From JADCCX01 sp031431475 (GTDB taxonomy: Bacteria > Pseudomonadota > Alphaproteobacteria > Rhizobiales > Beijerinckiaceae), in NCBI GenBank assembly GCA_031431475.1, contig JANPDL010000018.1, positions 124,001 through 188,000 of the forward strand: a DNA stretch of 64,000 nt, given 5' to 3'. Positions 1 through 7,961 of the stretch are shown one piece after another. Position 1 is the stretch's first letter, and the number at the start of each line of letters is the position of its first letter. The translations under genes and the position numbers were made by a program. Below the pieces are notes generated by a model. That model did no database searches, was not told the origin of the DNA, and saw only the letters and a program-made list of their open reading frames with translations.

Positions 1-242
1 GCAAGGTGAACCAGCCCGTTATCTCGACCGCTGGCATCCGCCGGGCGCTGGTCTATGTCGGCCGTGCGACCGAGGCAGGACGGCCAAGGCCGGGGTATCT
101 TGATGATGTGATGCGCGCGGCCGAGGCTGCTAGTTTGCCTGCCGCAAGCGTGGCCGAGATGCGCAAGTTCGGAGAGATGCGGCCCGGCATTGCGGCACCC
201 GCTACGGTGGCGAAGGCGCAGAAGTGGGTTTGGACGCCGTAG
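1..242 (+). CDS. gamma-glutamylcyclotransferase-like protein, C-terminal part
   Basis: The reading frame is open to the left edge of the window, so only the last ~80 residues are visible; the GTG at base 6 is probably an internal valine. The visible stretch (ALVYVGRATEAGRPRPGYLD, then an Ala-rich helix and AEMRKF) resembles the end of the AIG2/gamma-glutamylcyclotransferase fold, where a VYV strand is followed by a P-x-x-x-YLD segment and a helix. Family members act on gamma-glutamyl amines or glutathione-type peptides in the cytosol. The catalytic glutamate lies upstream and cannot be checked. The family call is by pattern resemblance only. Confidence 0.5.
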   Translation, partial: KVNQPVISTAGIRRALVYVGRATEAGRPRPGYLDDVMRAAEAASLPAASVAEMRKFGEMRPGIAAPATVAKAQKWVWTP

Positions 243-248
243 CTGGAC

Positions 249-617
249 TTACGGCGAGCGCCGAACCACGCCATCCTTGATGAACATCTCGAACGGCGTT
301 GTGCCAGCAGCACTGCCATCCTTGGCGCGCCATTTGCCGTTGGCGCAATGGATGCCGCCCTGCTTGGGCAATGCGTCGAAAGTGATCTCGTTCTGGAAGG
401 TCGCGCCATCCGGCATCTTGACCGAGAAATCCGTGTTGCAGGCGTTGCCGGACACCACCGGCTTGTAGCCGTCGATCATCACACCACCACCGCCGGTGCT
501 TTCGAACGGGTTCACAAGGCGCGGCCAGCTTTCATAGGCCGGTTCCTGCGCCCGGACGGACTGAACGGTGGCGAGGGCGAGCAGAACAGCGGCAGCGCCG
601 AGTGCGAGACGAACCAT
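249..617 (-). CDS. small secreted protein of unknown function
   Basis: A 122-residue protein starting at the ATG preceded by a good ribosome site (TGGAGGATAC). It begins with a clear Sec signal peptide (MVRLALGAAAVLLALATVQSVRAQ, cleavage expected after Ala-23 or so). The mature part is about 98 residues, with a Gly-rich turn (STGGGGVMIDGYKP) and two cysteines in the segments CNTDFSVKMPDG and IHCANGKWRAKDG that could form a disulfide in the periplasm. I recognise no domain. It lies downstream of lipB on the same strand with 62 bases between them; its own ribosome site and signal peptide argue for an independent role. Confidence 0.75.
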   Translation of the reverse strand: MVRLALGAAAVLLALATVQSVRAQEPAYESWPRLVNPFESTGGGGVMIDGYKPVVSGNACNTDFSVKMPDGATFQNEITFDALPKQGGIHCANGKWRAKDGSAAGTTPFEMFIKDGVVRRSP

Positions 618-679
618 GATGTATCCTCCAGAACAGATGTTGTGATGGGAATACCCGGCGGCTGGGCCTTTGGATGCAG

Positions 680-1387
680 TCAGGCGATATCGCCGAAAAC
701 CTCCTGGAAGGCAGCTTTCAGCGCCGCATCCGCATCCGCCATCGTCACGGGCAAGCCCAGATCGACGAGGCTCGTCACGCCGAAATGCCGCTCGGCCACA
801 CCGCACGGCACGATACCGCTGAAATGAGATAGATCTGGCTCCACATTCAGCGATATCCCGTGGAATGTCACCCAGCGCCGCACGCGGATGCCGATGGCAG
901 CGATCTTGTCCTCGGCCATGCTGCCATCAATGCCCGGCGGTTTGTCCCGCCGCTTCACCCAGACACCGACCCGGTCTTCCCGACGCTCCGCCGTCACGTT
1001 GAAGCGGGCGAGCGCATCGATGATCCAGGCCTCAAGCGCCGCCACGAACCGGCGGAGATCTTTCGCCCGCCGCTCCAGATCGAGCATTACATAGGCCACA
1101 CGCTGTCCGGGTCCGTGATAGGTGAACTGGCCCCCGCGCCCAGTGTCGAAAACCGGGAAGCGCCGGTCCAGAAGATCAGCCGCGCGGGCGCTGGTGCCGG
1201 ATGTATAGAGCGGTGGATGCTCCACCAGCCAGATACGCTCGGCGGCGCTGCCTTGGGCAATGGCGGAGGCCAGCCGCTCCATCTCGGCCACGGCATCCGG
1301 ATAGGCCACAAGCCCTTCCGCCACCACCCATTCCACACGAGGTGACCCTGCGGAAGGGAGCAGCTTTGTTGTCAGATCATCCCGCAT
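680..1387 (-). CDS. lipB: octanoyl-[acyl-carrier-protein]-protein N-octanoyltransferase (LipB)
   Basis: LipB transfers octanoyl groups from acyl carrier protein to the lipoyl domains of 2-oxoacid dehydrogenases and the glycine cleavage H protein, the first step of endogenous lipoate synthesis in the cytosol. The 235-residue protein has the family signature RGGQFTYHGPGQ (residues 84-95), the catalytic lysine region KIAAIGIRV (Lys-161), the WVTFHGISLN segment and the catalytic cysteine in GIVPCGVAERHFGVTSL (Cys-195). Length is normal for the family. It is divergent from the FliN-like gene, with about 100 bases between them. Confidence 0.95.
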   Translation of the reverse strand: MRDDLTTKLLPSAGSPRVEWVVAEGLVAYPDAVAEMERLASAIAQGSAAERIWLVEHPPLYTSGTSARAADLLDRRFPVFDTGRGGQFTYHGPGQRVAYVMLDLERRAKDLRRFVAALEAWIIDALARFNVTAERREDRVGVWVKRRDKPPGIDGSMAEDKIAAIGIRVRRWVTFHGISLNVEPDLSHFSGIVPCGVAERHFGVTSLVDLGLPVTMADADAALKAAFQEVFGDIA

Positions 1388-1485
1388 GTTAACCTGCTAT
1401 TGACCATGTTCACCGATACTTCGCTCAGTGGCTCCTCGGCAACATCCGATCGAGAATCAAACAAGCCCGTACAAGGACATACACA

Positions 1486-1731
1486 TTGGCGACACTCGAT
1501 AAGGTTTCAGTTGAGGTTTCAGTTGTTCTCGGGCGTGCCAAGATGCCGATCCACCAGCTGCTCCGCATGGGCCGCGGTGCGGTGATCGAGCTGGAATCGG
1601 GTGAAGAAGACGAAGTCGAGATTCTTGCCAATGATCTGCCTGTCGCGCGCGGCCTTGTGGTCGTACAGGGCAACCGCATCGCGGTGGAAGTGCGGGAACT
1701 CATCAAGCGCCCAAGCGGTCTTGATTCCTGA
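1486..1731 (+). CDS. FliN-like SpoA-domain protein (flagellar motor switch family)
   Basis: An 81-residue protein made of a single SpoA (surface presentation of antigens) domain: VSVEVSVVLGRAKMPIHQLL, then a Gly-Arg-Gly turn, an acidic loop and NDLPVARGLVVVQGNRIAVEV. This is the pattern of FliN, which forms the C-ring of the flagellar switch. The only in-frame start is TTG at 1486, with AAGGA nine bases upstream. No other flagellar gene is in the window, so the gene is an orphan here. The last five codons and the stop lie inside the first copy of a 23-base triplicated repeat, so the C-terminus (KRPSGLDS) may have been altered by that repeat. It could be a true FliN or a small SpoA paralogue. 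Confidence 0.8.
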   Translation: MATLDKVSVEVSVVLGRAKMPIHQLLRMGRGAVIELESGEEDEVEILANDLPVARGLVVVQGNRIAVEVRELIKRPSGLDS

Positions 1732-1783
1732 AGCATTGCGGTCTTGATTCCTGAAGCATTGCGGTCTTGATTCCTGAAGCATT
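1715..1783. repeat. 23-base tandem repeat, three perfect copies
   Basis: The unit GCGGTCTTGATTCCTGAAGC + ATT (23 bases) occurs three times head to tail at 1715-1737, 1738-1760 and 1761-1783 without a mismatch. Copy one contains the stop codon (TGA) of the FliN-like gene; copies two and three are non-coding and lie before tRNA-Leu. Confidence 0.97.
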
Positions 1784-1848
1784 GAAAAGCTTGCGGAAAG
1801 GGCTTGTCAGGGGGGTAACCCTTTGCTACCCCGCTGCATCCTCAGTTC

Positions 1849-1933
1849 GCGGCCATGGCGGAATTGGTAGACGCACTACCTTGAGGTGGTAGCGGGGAGA
1901 CCCGTGATGGTTCGAGTCCATTTGGCCGCACCA
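1849..1933 (+). tRNA. tRNA-Leu (anticodon GAG)
   Basis: An 85-base tRNA including an encoded CCA. The acceptor stem GCGGCCA (1849-1855) pairs with TGGCCGC (1923-1929), followed by discriminator A and CCA. The anticodon stem CTACC/GGTAG encloses the loop TTGAGGT, giving GAG, which reads CUC/CUU leucine codons. A long variable arm (CGGGGAGACCCG) marks a class II tRNA, and the T-arm has GGTTCGAGTCC. A strong terminator follows directly. Confidence 0.97.
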
Positions 1934-1940
1934 ATATTGA

Positions 1941-1972
1941 AAAGCCCCGTCAAGTGATTGGCGGGGCTTTTT
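1941..1972 (+). terminator. Rho-independent terminator after tRNA-Leu
   Basis: AAAGCCCCG and CGGGGCTTT form a nine-base-pair stem around a 12-base loop, followed by further T residues. It begins eight bases after the tRNA CCA end. Confidence 0.9.
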
Positions 1973-2008
1973 GATGTTTTGCCTCATGCACTTCCAATGC
2001 CGGGATCT

Positions 2009-3052
2009 CTATCGATCCGGGTGAACTGGATCGCGGCGTGCCCACGGTCCGCGCGTTTCAATGACATTGATCAGATCGTTTCTTTCGCTGAGCTTCGGAG
2101 GCTCCGCGGGAACGCGCCCTCCGGCTGTCTGGACCAGAGCCTGAACGCGCTTGGCGACAGAAGGGTGCGTGGAGAACACATCGCCGAAATCATCCGGATC
2201 ATTCTCGAAGCACATATCCATCACACCGGATGGCACGTGGTCGAGGTCGGCTTTTCCAGCGATTTTGAGAAGAGCGGAAATCATGGCGTCGGGGTTCTTA
2301 GTCAGCTCGACGGCACCAGCATCGGCCAGATACTCGCGCGAGCGGGACAGGGAAAACCGCACGACGGCGGCGAGCAGCCATGTCACCAGAAGAATGACGA
2401 GCCCGATAATGACCAGCGCGCCGCCGCTCTTCCTGTCGTCGTTCGAGGAGCGGATCGAGCCCAGCCGCATGCCCCGGAACATTACCTCGCCCAGAAAGGA
2501 GATAACACCGGCAATGACGACCGCGATAACCATCATCCGCACATCCCCGTTTCGGATATGCGTGAGCTCATGCGCCAGCACGGCCTCGAGTTCTGCTTTT
2601 GTCAGCGAGTTCAGCAGTCCTCGAGTGACCGTCACAGTGTATTGCTGCAGGTTGACGCCTGATGCGAATGCGTTGAGCGCGTCATCCTCGACAATCATGA
2701 GACGCGGCACGGGAATGCCGCGCGAGATGCAAAGATTCTCCAGCAATGCGTAAAGCTCACGGTTTTCATCGCGTGTTATGCCTCTGGCACCGGTGATCCT
2801 GCCGATGAGCCAGACATTGATCCGGAACCCCAGGAACACCCATAGCGCAACGCCAGCCGTGACAAACGGAAATGCCCCAGTAAACAATGATGCCGCTTCG
2901 CGCAGGTCAATCGCGCCGCCGCTGCCGCCAAGCACAATCAGGAAAACACCGAAGCTTGCGAGATAGGCCAGAAAAAACAGGCCGACCAGCAACAGCCCGG
3001 AGCGAATCTTGTTGTTCCTGATATGGGTGTAGAGGCCAAAAGCTTCAGCCAT
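2009..3052 (-). CDS. M48 family membrane metalloprotease (HtpX-like)
   Basis: A 347-residue zinc protease with the HELTH motif at residues 161-165 and the downstream third-ligand region SREYLADAGAVELT. Two N-terminal hydrophobic segments (about residues 17-42 and 60-88) and two more after the motif (about 173-190 and 210-232) place the catalytic side at the cytoplasmic membrane. Family members such as HtpX degrade damaged membrane proteins. It is 21 bases downstream of a LemA-family gene on the same strand; LemA plus HtpX-like protease is a recurrent pair, so the two probably form an operon and act together on the membrane. It is longer than HtpX proper (about 290 residues) because of its C-terminal tail. 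Confidence 0.88.
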   Translation of the reverse strand: MAEAFGLYTHIRNNKIRSGLLLVGLFFLAYLASFGVFLIVLGGSGGAIDLREAASLFTGAFPFVTAGVALWVFLGFRINVWLIGRITGARGITRDENRELYALLENLCISRGIPVPRLMIVEDDALNAFASGVNLQQYTVTVTRGLLNSLTKAELEAVLAHELTHIRNGDVRMMVIAVVIAGVISFLGEVMFRGMRLGSIRSSNDDRKSGGALVIIGLVILLVTWLLAAVVRFSLSRSREYLADAGAVELTKNPDAMISALLKIAGKADLDHVPSGVMDMCFENDPDDFGDVFSTHPSVAKRVQALVQTAGGRVPAEPPKLSERNDLINVIETRGPWARRDPVHPDR

Positions 3053-3073
3053 GGGGCTGATCCTGCCCGCTGC

Positions 3074-3634
3074 TCAGAATTTGACGATTGGTGGCGCGCC
3101 TAGCTGCGAGCGCGACTCCTCTCCCAGATCGAAGAAATCACGCTTCAGGAAACCGAACTTGCTGGCGAAGAATACAGCCGGGACCGACTCGATCGAGGTG
3201 TTGTATTCGCCGACGGCATTGTTGAAAAACCGCCGTGCAGCGGAAAGCTTGTCCTCGACATTGGCAAGCTCGCTCTGCAGTGACTGGAAATTGGCGCTCG
3301 CCTTCAGATCAGGATAGCTTTCGGCAAGCGCCAGCAGTTTGCCGACAGCGCCGGAAAGCGCCTGTTCCGCCTGCGCCTTGCCTTGCGGATCGGACGCTGC
3401 AAGTGCGCCCTGTCGGGCCTTGATCACAGCATCAAAGGTGTCGCGTTCGTGGGACGCATAGCCCTTCACAGTTTCGATCAGATTGGGGATCAGGTCATGA
3501 CGCTGCTTGAGCTGGACGTCGATGTCGGCAAAGGCCTGGTCACCGCGCCGCCGCATAGCGACCATCCCGTTATAGGCGAAGACAAGGTAGCCCAACGCGG
3601 CGGCGAGAATTCCGAGAATGATCCAGCTGCTCAT
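3074..3634 (-). CDS. LemA family protein
   Basis: A 186-residue protein with one N-terminal membrane helix (IILGILAAALGYLVFAYNGM) followed by a helical bundle carrying the family pattern RGDQAFADIDVQLKQRHDLIPNL, SAARRFFNNAVGEYN and VPAVFFASKFGF. LemA proteins are anchored at the membrane; their biochemical role is not settled. It is the first gene of a probable two-gene operon with the M48 protease. A short divergent region separates it from the DegT-like gene. Confidence 0.93.
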   Translation of the reverse strand: MSSWIILGILAAALGYLVFAYNGMVAMRRRGDQAFADIDVQLKQRHDLIPNLIETVKGYASHERDTFDAVIKARQGALAASDPQGKAQAEQALSGAVGKLLALAESYPDLKASANFQSLQSELANVEDKLSAARRFFNNAVGEYNTSIESVPAVFFASKFGFLKRDFFDLGEESRSQLGAPPIVKF

Positions 3635-3770
3635 GATGTCGCTCCGGTTGAGACCTGTTTATGATACCTCATAGCACAATGAGCACGGGAGAAATCGGAA
3701 TTTCCTGCCCGTCGGCGTGAGCCTGCGGGTCTTTTGCCTTGGCAAGGCCCATGAGGTTATACTCCACCGC

Positions 3771-4958
3771 ATGCGACTATACGCCCGTCATCATATCGAT
3801 ATCGGCTGGAATGACATCGGCTTCGCCCTGGGTGCGCTGGTGCGCGCGCCCACCGGCGGATACGTGCAGGGGATCGAGCGCGCGTGGCCTGCTGACCGTC
3901 GTGCCATAGCCTGCCTCTCGGTTCGTACTGCGTTTGACGCTCTGCTCTCTGCTCTTCGGCTACCAAAGGGCTCCGAGATCATCATGAGCGCCGTGACCAT
4001 CGCGGGCATGCAGGATATCGCACGGCATCATGATCTCACGATCAGAGTGGTAGATGTTGATCCGGATACTCTGGCCCCGTCGGTCGATGCGGTCGCAGCT
4101 GCACTTTCGGACCGGACGCGCCTGATCCTGATCGCGCACCTCTTCGGCAGCCGGGTAGACCTCCAGCCCTTCGCAACATTTCGCTCGTCAAGCGTGCTGC
4201 TTGTCGAGGATTGCGCGCAGAGTTGGTCGCCAGCGTTCAATGGTTCGATCGAAGCCGATGTCAGCCTTTTCAGCTTCGGCCCCATCAAGACCCTGACGGC
4301 GCTGGGTGGAGCGGTGGCAGTCATCCGTGATCAGCGTCTGGCGAAAGCTTTTGTGTTGCACATCGAAGCCTATCCGCAGCTTGGCCGCTGGTGGTTTCTC
4401 AAGCGCATCGCCAAGTACGCCATGCTCAAGGCGGCGTCGATGCCGCTATCTTATGGATTGATATGCCGAGCACTGACGCTCTTTGGTGGCGATGTTGACC
4501 GCGCCATCAGCGGCCTGACCCGCGGCTTTGGACAGTCTCCGCCAGTCGAAATCTTCCGCCGCAAGCCGCCTCATGCGATGATCGCTCTCATGTCCAGGCG
4601 TCTTGCCGCGCCTGCTGACATCGAGCGGCGCAAGCATGCGGCAGAAGCTTTGCTAGGCGAGGCATCAGCCGGGCATGCTCCCGGCAGTCGAGCTCTGGAA
4701 CCGACGTATTGGGTAACGCCCGTTCTTGCGGAAGATCCAGATGCGGTACGGCGCAAACTGATGGAGCGGGGTTTCGACGCAACGCGCGGCACGACCAGCA
4801 TGCGTGTGATTGGCGACGAACCAGAAAGAACAACAGGGGCAAATGGCATGATGCAGCGCATCCTGTACCTGCCATCACCGGCACACCTGCCGGAGGCAAA
4901 ACGGCGAGAGCTTCGCGCCCTGCTTGGCCTTAGCCCTCCACCGCATGCACCACCCTGA
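3771..4958 (+). CDS. DegT/DnrJ/EryC1-type PLP-dependent enzyme
   Basis: A fold-type I PLP enzyme of about 395 residues. Visible family features are the N-terminal substrate loop, LSVRTAFDALLSALRLPKGSEIIMSAVTI, the VEDCAQSW segment (PLP pyridine-binding aspartate) and SLFSFGPIKTLTALGGAVAV, whose lysine is the expected Schiff-base residue. Members usually transaminate keto-sugars or act as sugar dehydratases in glycan synthesis. I chose the ATG at 3771; a GTG 54 bases upstream (3717) is also in frame. There is no sugar-nucleotide gene cluster around it, but a polysaccharide deacetylase converges on its 3' end with a 29-base overlap. The substrate is unknown. Confidence 0.78.
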   Translation: MRLYARHHIDIGWNDIGFALGALVRAPTGGYVQGIERAWPADRRAIACLSVRTAFDALLSALRLPKGSEIIMSAVTIAGMQDIARHHDLTIRVVDVDPDTLAPSVDAVAAALSDRTRLILIAHLFGSRVDLQPFATFRSSSVLLVEDCAQSWSPAFNGSIEADVSLFSFGPIKTLTALGGAVAVIRDQRLAKAFVLHIEAYPQLGRWWFLKRIAKYAMLKAASMPLSYGLICRALTLFGGDVDRAISGLTRGFGQSPPVEIFRRKPPHAMIALMSRRLAAPADIERRKHAAEALLGEASAGHAPGSRALEPTYWVTPVLAEDPDAVRRKLMERGFDATRGTTSMRVIGDEPERTTGANGMMQRILYLPSPAHLPEAKRRELRALLGLSPPPHAPP

Positions 4959-5706
4959 ACCCGCCTTGTTTCAGCGCGGTCAGGAATGACGGAAGCATCG
5001 CCGCCGTCTGCGTGCGGATGTCGTGCATGAGGATGATGCCCTTCCGGGCCCTCTGTACGCGTGCATAGAGCAGGTGCAACTGCGCATCCGGCGACATCAC
5101 ATTCCAGTCGCTGGCCCACAGGTCCGTACCCCACACCGCAGTGTTGCGGCGTGACAGTTCCGCCAGCAATTCCGGCGTATCGGCAAAGCCGGGAAAACGG
5201 AAGAACGGTGCGATCTTGCGACCCGCCGCCTGCTGGATCGCATCCTGTCCCTCGTTGATCTCGCGTACACCGACGTCGAAACTGCGCTGTTTCATCGTCC
5301 AGGGATGGTTCATCGTGTGGTTGGCCAGTGTATGTCCCGCATTGACAATGCGCTGCACCATCTGCGGATTCGCTTTCGCATTGCGTCCGATGATGAAGAA
5401 CGTGGCACGCACATTCTCGCGCGCCAGCGCATCCAGCACCGGGCTCGTAGTCGCGGGTAGGGGGCCGTCATCGAAGGTGAGGATCACCTCGCCATCGGCC
5501 AGAGGCAGCGTGCCAGAATAGCTTTTGCGGCCGATTTGTGGACCACCAAGACCTGATACGGGCAGAATACGCGATGTGCCGAGCGGGGCAGAAAGCACCT
5601 GCCATGCCGATGCTTCGGGCGCTGCCAGCATGGCAAAACCGCCAATCATCAGGGTCCGGCGAGCAACAAGTGTTTTTCGGGTTTTCAACGTCATGAAAAG
5701 CTGCAT
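4930..5706 (-). CDS. polysaccharide deacetylase (NodB-homology domain), exported
   Basis: A 258-residue protein with an N-terminal signal region (LVARRTLMIGGFAMLAAPEASA, a possible twin-arginine type) and a carbohydrate esterase 4 domain. Motif 1 is LTFDDGP (about residues 76-82), motif 2 is HTLANHTMNHP with the two metal histidines, motif 3 is FRFPGF, and LMHDI forms the late motif. Such enzymes remove N- or O-acetyl groups from extracellular or periplasmic polysaccharides, using a divalent metal. The start is either the ATG at 5706, with GAGG very close, or the ATG at 5694; the longer upstream extension lacks signal-peptide character. The mgtE gene is divergent, 84 bases away. Confidence 0.88.
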   Translation of the reverse strand: MQLFMTLKTRKTLVARRTLMIGGFAMLAAPEASAWQVLSAPLGTSRILPVSGLGGPQIGRKSYSGTLPLADGEVILTFDDGPLPATTSPVLDALARENVRATFFIIGRNAKANPQMVQRIVNAGHTLANHTMNHPWTMKQRSFDVGVREINEGQDAIQQAAGRKIAPFFRFPGFADTPELLAELSRRNTAVWGTDLWASDWNVMSPDAQLHLLYARVQRARKGIILMHDIRTQTAAMLPSFLTALKQGGFRVVHAVEG

Positions 5707-5790
5707 AACCTCAACCCCGGTGACATGCGAGCTTTTCGAAGCTCTATCGTTACTTCTCATCCGCCAATCCGCTCCAACCCCAGGGCGATC

Positions 5791-7197
5791 ATGTCAGAGA
5801 CGGTCTACGCCGCCGCTCGAGAGCCTGACATCGCCTTTCGCGATGACGAAGGCGATGTGAATCTTGTTTTCATCGAGCGCGTAGCCGAGGCCATTGCGCG
5901 CGAGGACTCGGGCGCGGTGACCGCGTTGGGTAGCGACCTGCACGAAGCGGATGTCGGCGCGTTGCTGGAGCATCTCGCTTCGGATGATCGGCCGAAATTC
6001 ATCACCCTCATGGGCCGCGAGTTCGACTTCGCCGCGCTGACCGAGGTGGATGATGCCGTTCGCGAGGAAATCCTCGAGGAAATTCCCAACAACGTCATCG
6101 CCGAAGGCGTCAAGGATCTCGATTCGGATGATGCCGTCTATATCCTTGAGAATCTGACGGATGAGGACCGTCAGGAGGTTCTCGACAACCTACCGGCGGA
6201 AGAGCGCGTTTCGCTGCGCAAGAGCCTGGATTATCCCGATGATTCGGCTGGCCGACGCATGCAGACTGAGTTCATTGCGCTGCCGCCGTTCTGGACCGTG
6301 GGCAAGACGATCGATTTCATGCGCGATTCGGCTGATCTGCCCGAGCGCTTCTACAATCTCTACCTGGTCGATCCCGCCCACAGGCTGGTCGGTCGGGTGG
6401 CGCTGGACCGCCTGCTGCGCACGCGGCGGCCTGCTAAAATAGAAGAGATCATGGAGGAGGCCGAGCATGTCGTGCAGGCCACTGATGATCAGGAAGAGGT
6501 GGCACGGCTTTTCCGCGATTACAATCTCGTCTCCATCCCTGTCGTCGACGAGGCCGAGCGGCTCGTGGGCGTGCTGACCTTCGATGATATCGTCGATCTG
6601 CTGGAAGAAGAGGCCGATGCCGACATCAAGGCGCTGGGCGGCGTCAAGGCCGAGGAAGAGATTTCCGATACGGTCTGGACAATCACTAAGAGTCGTTTCA
6701 CCTGGCTTTTCGTTAATCTGCTGACGGCGATTCTGGCGTCCGGCGTGATTGCCCTGTTCGAGAACTCGCTGAAATCCATGGTGGCGCTGGCTGTGCTGAT
6801 GCCGATCGTCGCCTCCATGGGAGGCAATGCGGGTACGCAATCCATGACGGTCGCTGTGCGCGCGCTGGCCACCAAGGAGATTGATCGCGCCAATGCCATG
6901 CGCGTGGTGCGCCGCGAGCTGGTGGTGGGTTTGCTCAACGGCATCGCCTTCGCCGTTATCATGGCGGCTGTGGCCATGGCCTGGTATGGCCCGGCGCAGA
7001 TAGGCATCGTCATAGGTCTGGCGATCATCGTGACGCTCTGCGCCGCTGCGCTGGGCGGCGTGGTCATCCCGCTCACCCTCGAGAAGTTCGGCATTGATCC
7101 AGCGGTCGCGTCAGGACCGCTGGTAACGACGATCACTGATGTGATCGGCTTCTTCGCGTTCCTGGGGATCGCGACGCTTTGGTTCGGATTGAAGTGA
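5791..7197 (+). CDS. mgtE: magnesium transporter MgtE
   Basis: A 468-residue MgtE channel for Mg2+ at the cytoplasmic membrane. In order: an acidic N domain with MgtE repeats (about residues 20-130, containing LEEIPNNVIAEGVKDLDSDD), two CBS domains (about 135-260, ending GVLTFDDIVDLLEEEADAD), the plug helix, and five membrane helices from about 290 to the end, including MPIVASMGGNAGTQ, the conserved pore segment. The start at 5791 follows AGGGCGATC; an in-frame ATG at 5725 would add a non-conserved leader. MgtE closes in response to intracellular Mg2+ bound at the N and CBS domains. A second, diverged copy of the last ~45 codons is present at 7822-7959. Confidence 0.96.
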   Translation: MSETVYAAAREPDIAFRDDEGDVNLVFIERVAEAIAREDSGAVTALGSDLHEADVGALLEHLASDDRPKFITLMGREFDFAALTEVDDAVREEILEEIPNNVIAEGVKDLDSDDAVYILENLTDEDRQEVLDNLPAEERVSLRKSLDYPDDSAGRRMQTEFIALPPFWTVGKTIDFMRDSADLPERFYNLYLVDPAHRLVGRVALDRLLRTRRPAKIEEIMEEAEHVVQATDDQEEVARLFRDYNLVSIPVVDEAERLVGVLTFDDIVDLLEEEADADIKALGGVKAEEEISDTVWTITKSRFTWLFVNLLTAILASGVIALFENSLKSMVALAVLMPIVASMGGNAGTQSMTVAVRALATKEIDRANAMRVVRRELVVGLLNGIAFAVIMAAVAMAWYGPAQIGIVIGLAIIVTLCAAALGGVVIPLTLEKFGIDPAVASGPLVTTITDVIGFFAFLGIATLWFGLK

Positions 7198-7232
7198 GAC
7201 AGGAGGCCGGGATCGCTCCCGGTCTGCCGCAG

Positions 7233-7682
7233 TCAACGTGTCAGCCGTACGCCCAGGATGGCGGTGCCCTTGCCGTCAGCGGTGGCCGCGAAGATTTTGA
7301 CCTCGCCCTTGCTGTTGGTCAGCTGCCAGCGCGAAGTGCCGTCTTCCTTTTTGCCCAGGAACTCGCCGAATCCGGACTCGATGCGGCCATTGGCGGTGCG
7401 GAACCTGAGGAAGGTCCGGCCATCCTTCATCTTCGTCATCATCACCCAGCCGCCGTCCTTGAAGCGCGACAATGTCCGCAATTCACTCAACGGATCGGTC
7501 CGGTCCAACCGGTTGCCCGTTCTGGGTTCGGCGGGGTTGAAGCTGGTGGGCGCGAACATTATTGGCGCGCCGCCGCTGCCACCATCGCCGCCGCCGCCTC
7601 CTCCGCCGGAGGCATGGGCGCTGAAACTGCCTGCCAGGATCGCAAGAAATGCGCTGGCAGTAATGTAAGACTTCCGGTTCAT
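7233..7682 (-). CDS. secreted glycine-rich protein of unknown function
   Basis: A 149-residue protein with a Sec signal peptide (MNRKSYITASAFLAILAGSFSAHA) and a mature N-terminus of almost pure glycine (SGGGGGGGDGGSGGAP), followed by a ~100-residue region with WVMMTKMKDGRTFLRFRTAN and WQLTNSKGEVKIFAAT that suggests a small beta-rich domain. The start follows AGGAGAGTGAC. I recognise no family. It sits between intact mgtE and the mgtE 3' relic, on the opposite strand, so it may have arrived with, or split, a duplicated mgtE. Confidence 0.7.
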   Translation of the reverse strand: MNRKSYITASAFLAILAGSFSAHASGGGGGGGDGGSGGAPIMFAPTSFNPAEPRTGNRLDRTDPLSELRTLSRFKDGGWVMMTKMKDGRTFLRFRTANGRIESGFGEFLGKKEDGTSRWQLTNSKGEVKIFAATADGKGTAILGVRLTR

Positions 7683-7809
7683 GTCACTCTCCTGATCTGC
7701 TGATTGTGCGCTTCGCCGGGATTGGAGAAGCTGCACCAAGCTTGCGGAGATTAGCTGAATTTTCGCAGGTTCGCTGTCCGGAATATTAATTTTTATTCAT
7801 AATTGTCGC

Positions 7810-7959
7810 ATGTCAGGAAGCGTGGTGATCCCGCTCACCCTGGAGAAGTTTGACTTCTATCCAGCGGTTGCGTCAGGACCGCTGGTGACGATAATTACCG
7901 ATGTGACCGGTTTCTTCGCGTTCCTGGGGATCGCGACGCTTTGGTTCGGGCTGGGATAG
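7810..7959 (+). pseudogene. mgtE 3' fragment (diverged duplicate)
   Basis: From about 7822 the sequence encodes VVIPLTLEKFDFYPAVASGP and on to FFAFLGIATLWFGLG with a TAG stop. It matches the C-terminus of intact MgtE (7061-7197) nearly residue for residue, with differences such as EKFGID/EKFDFY and TTITDVIG/TIITDVTG. Only the last membrane helix and its approach are present. An in-frame ATG at 7810 would give 49 residues, too little for a channel. It is best read as the remnant of a second mgtE copy. Confidence 0.88.
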
Positions 7960-7961
7960 CC

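Noticed and set aside
1784..1848. GGGGTA/TACCCC stem before tRNA-Leu as a terminator for the FliN-like gene
   Set aside because: Stem is short and no T run follows, so it is too weak to report as a feature.
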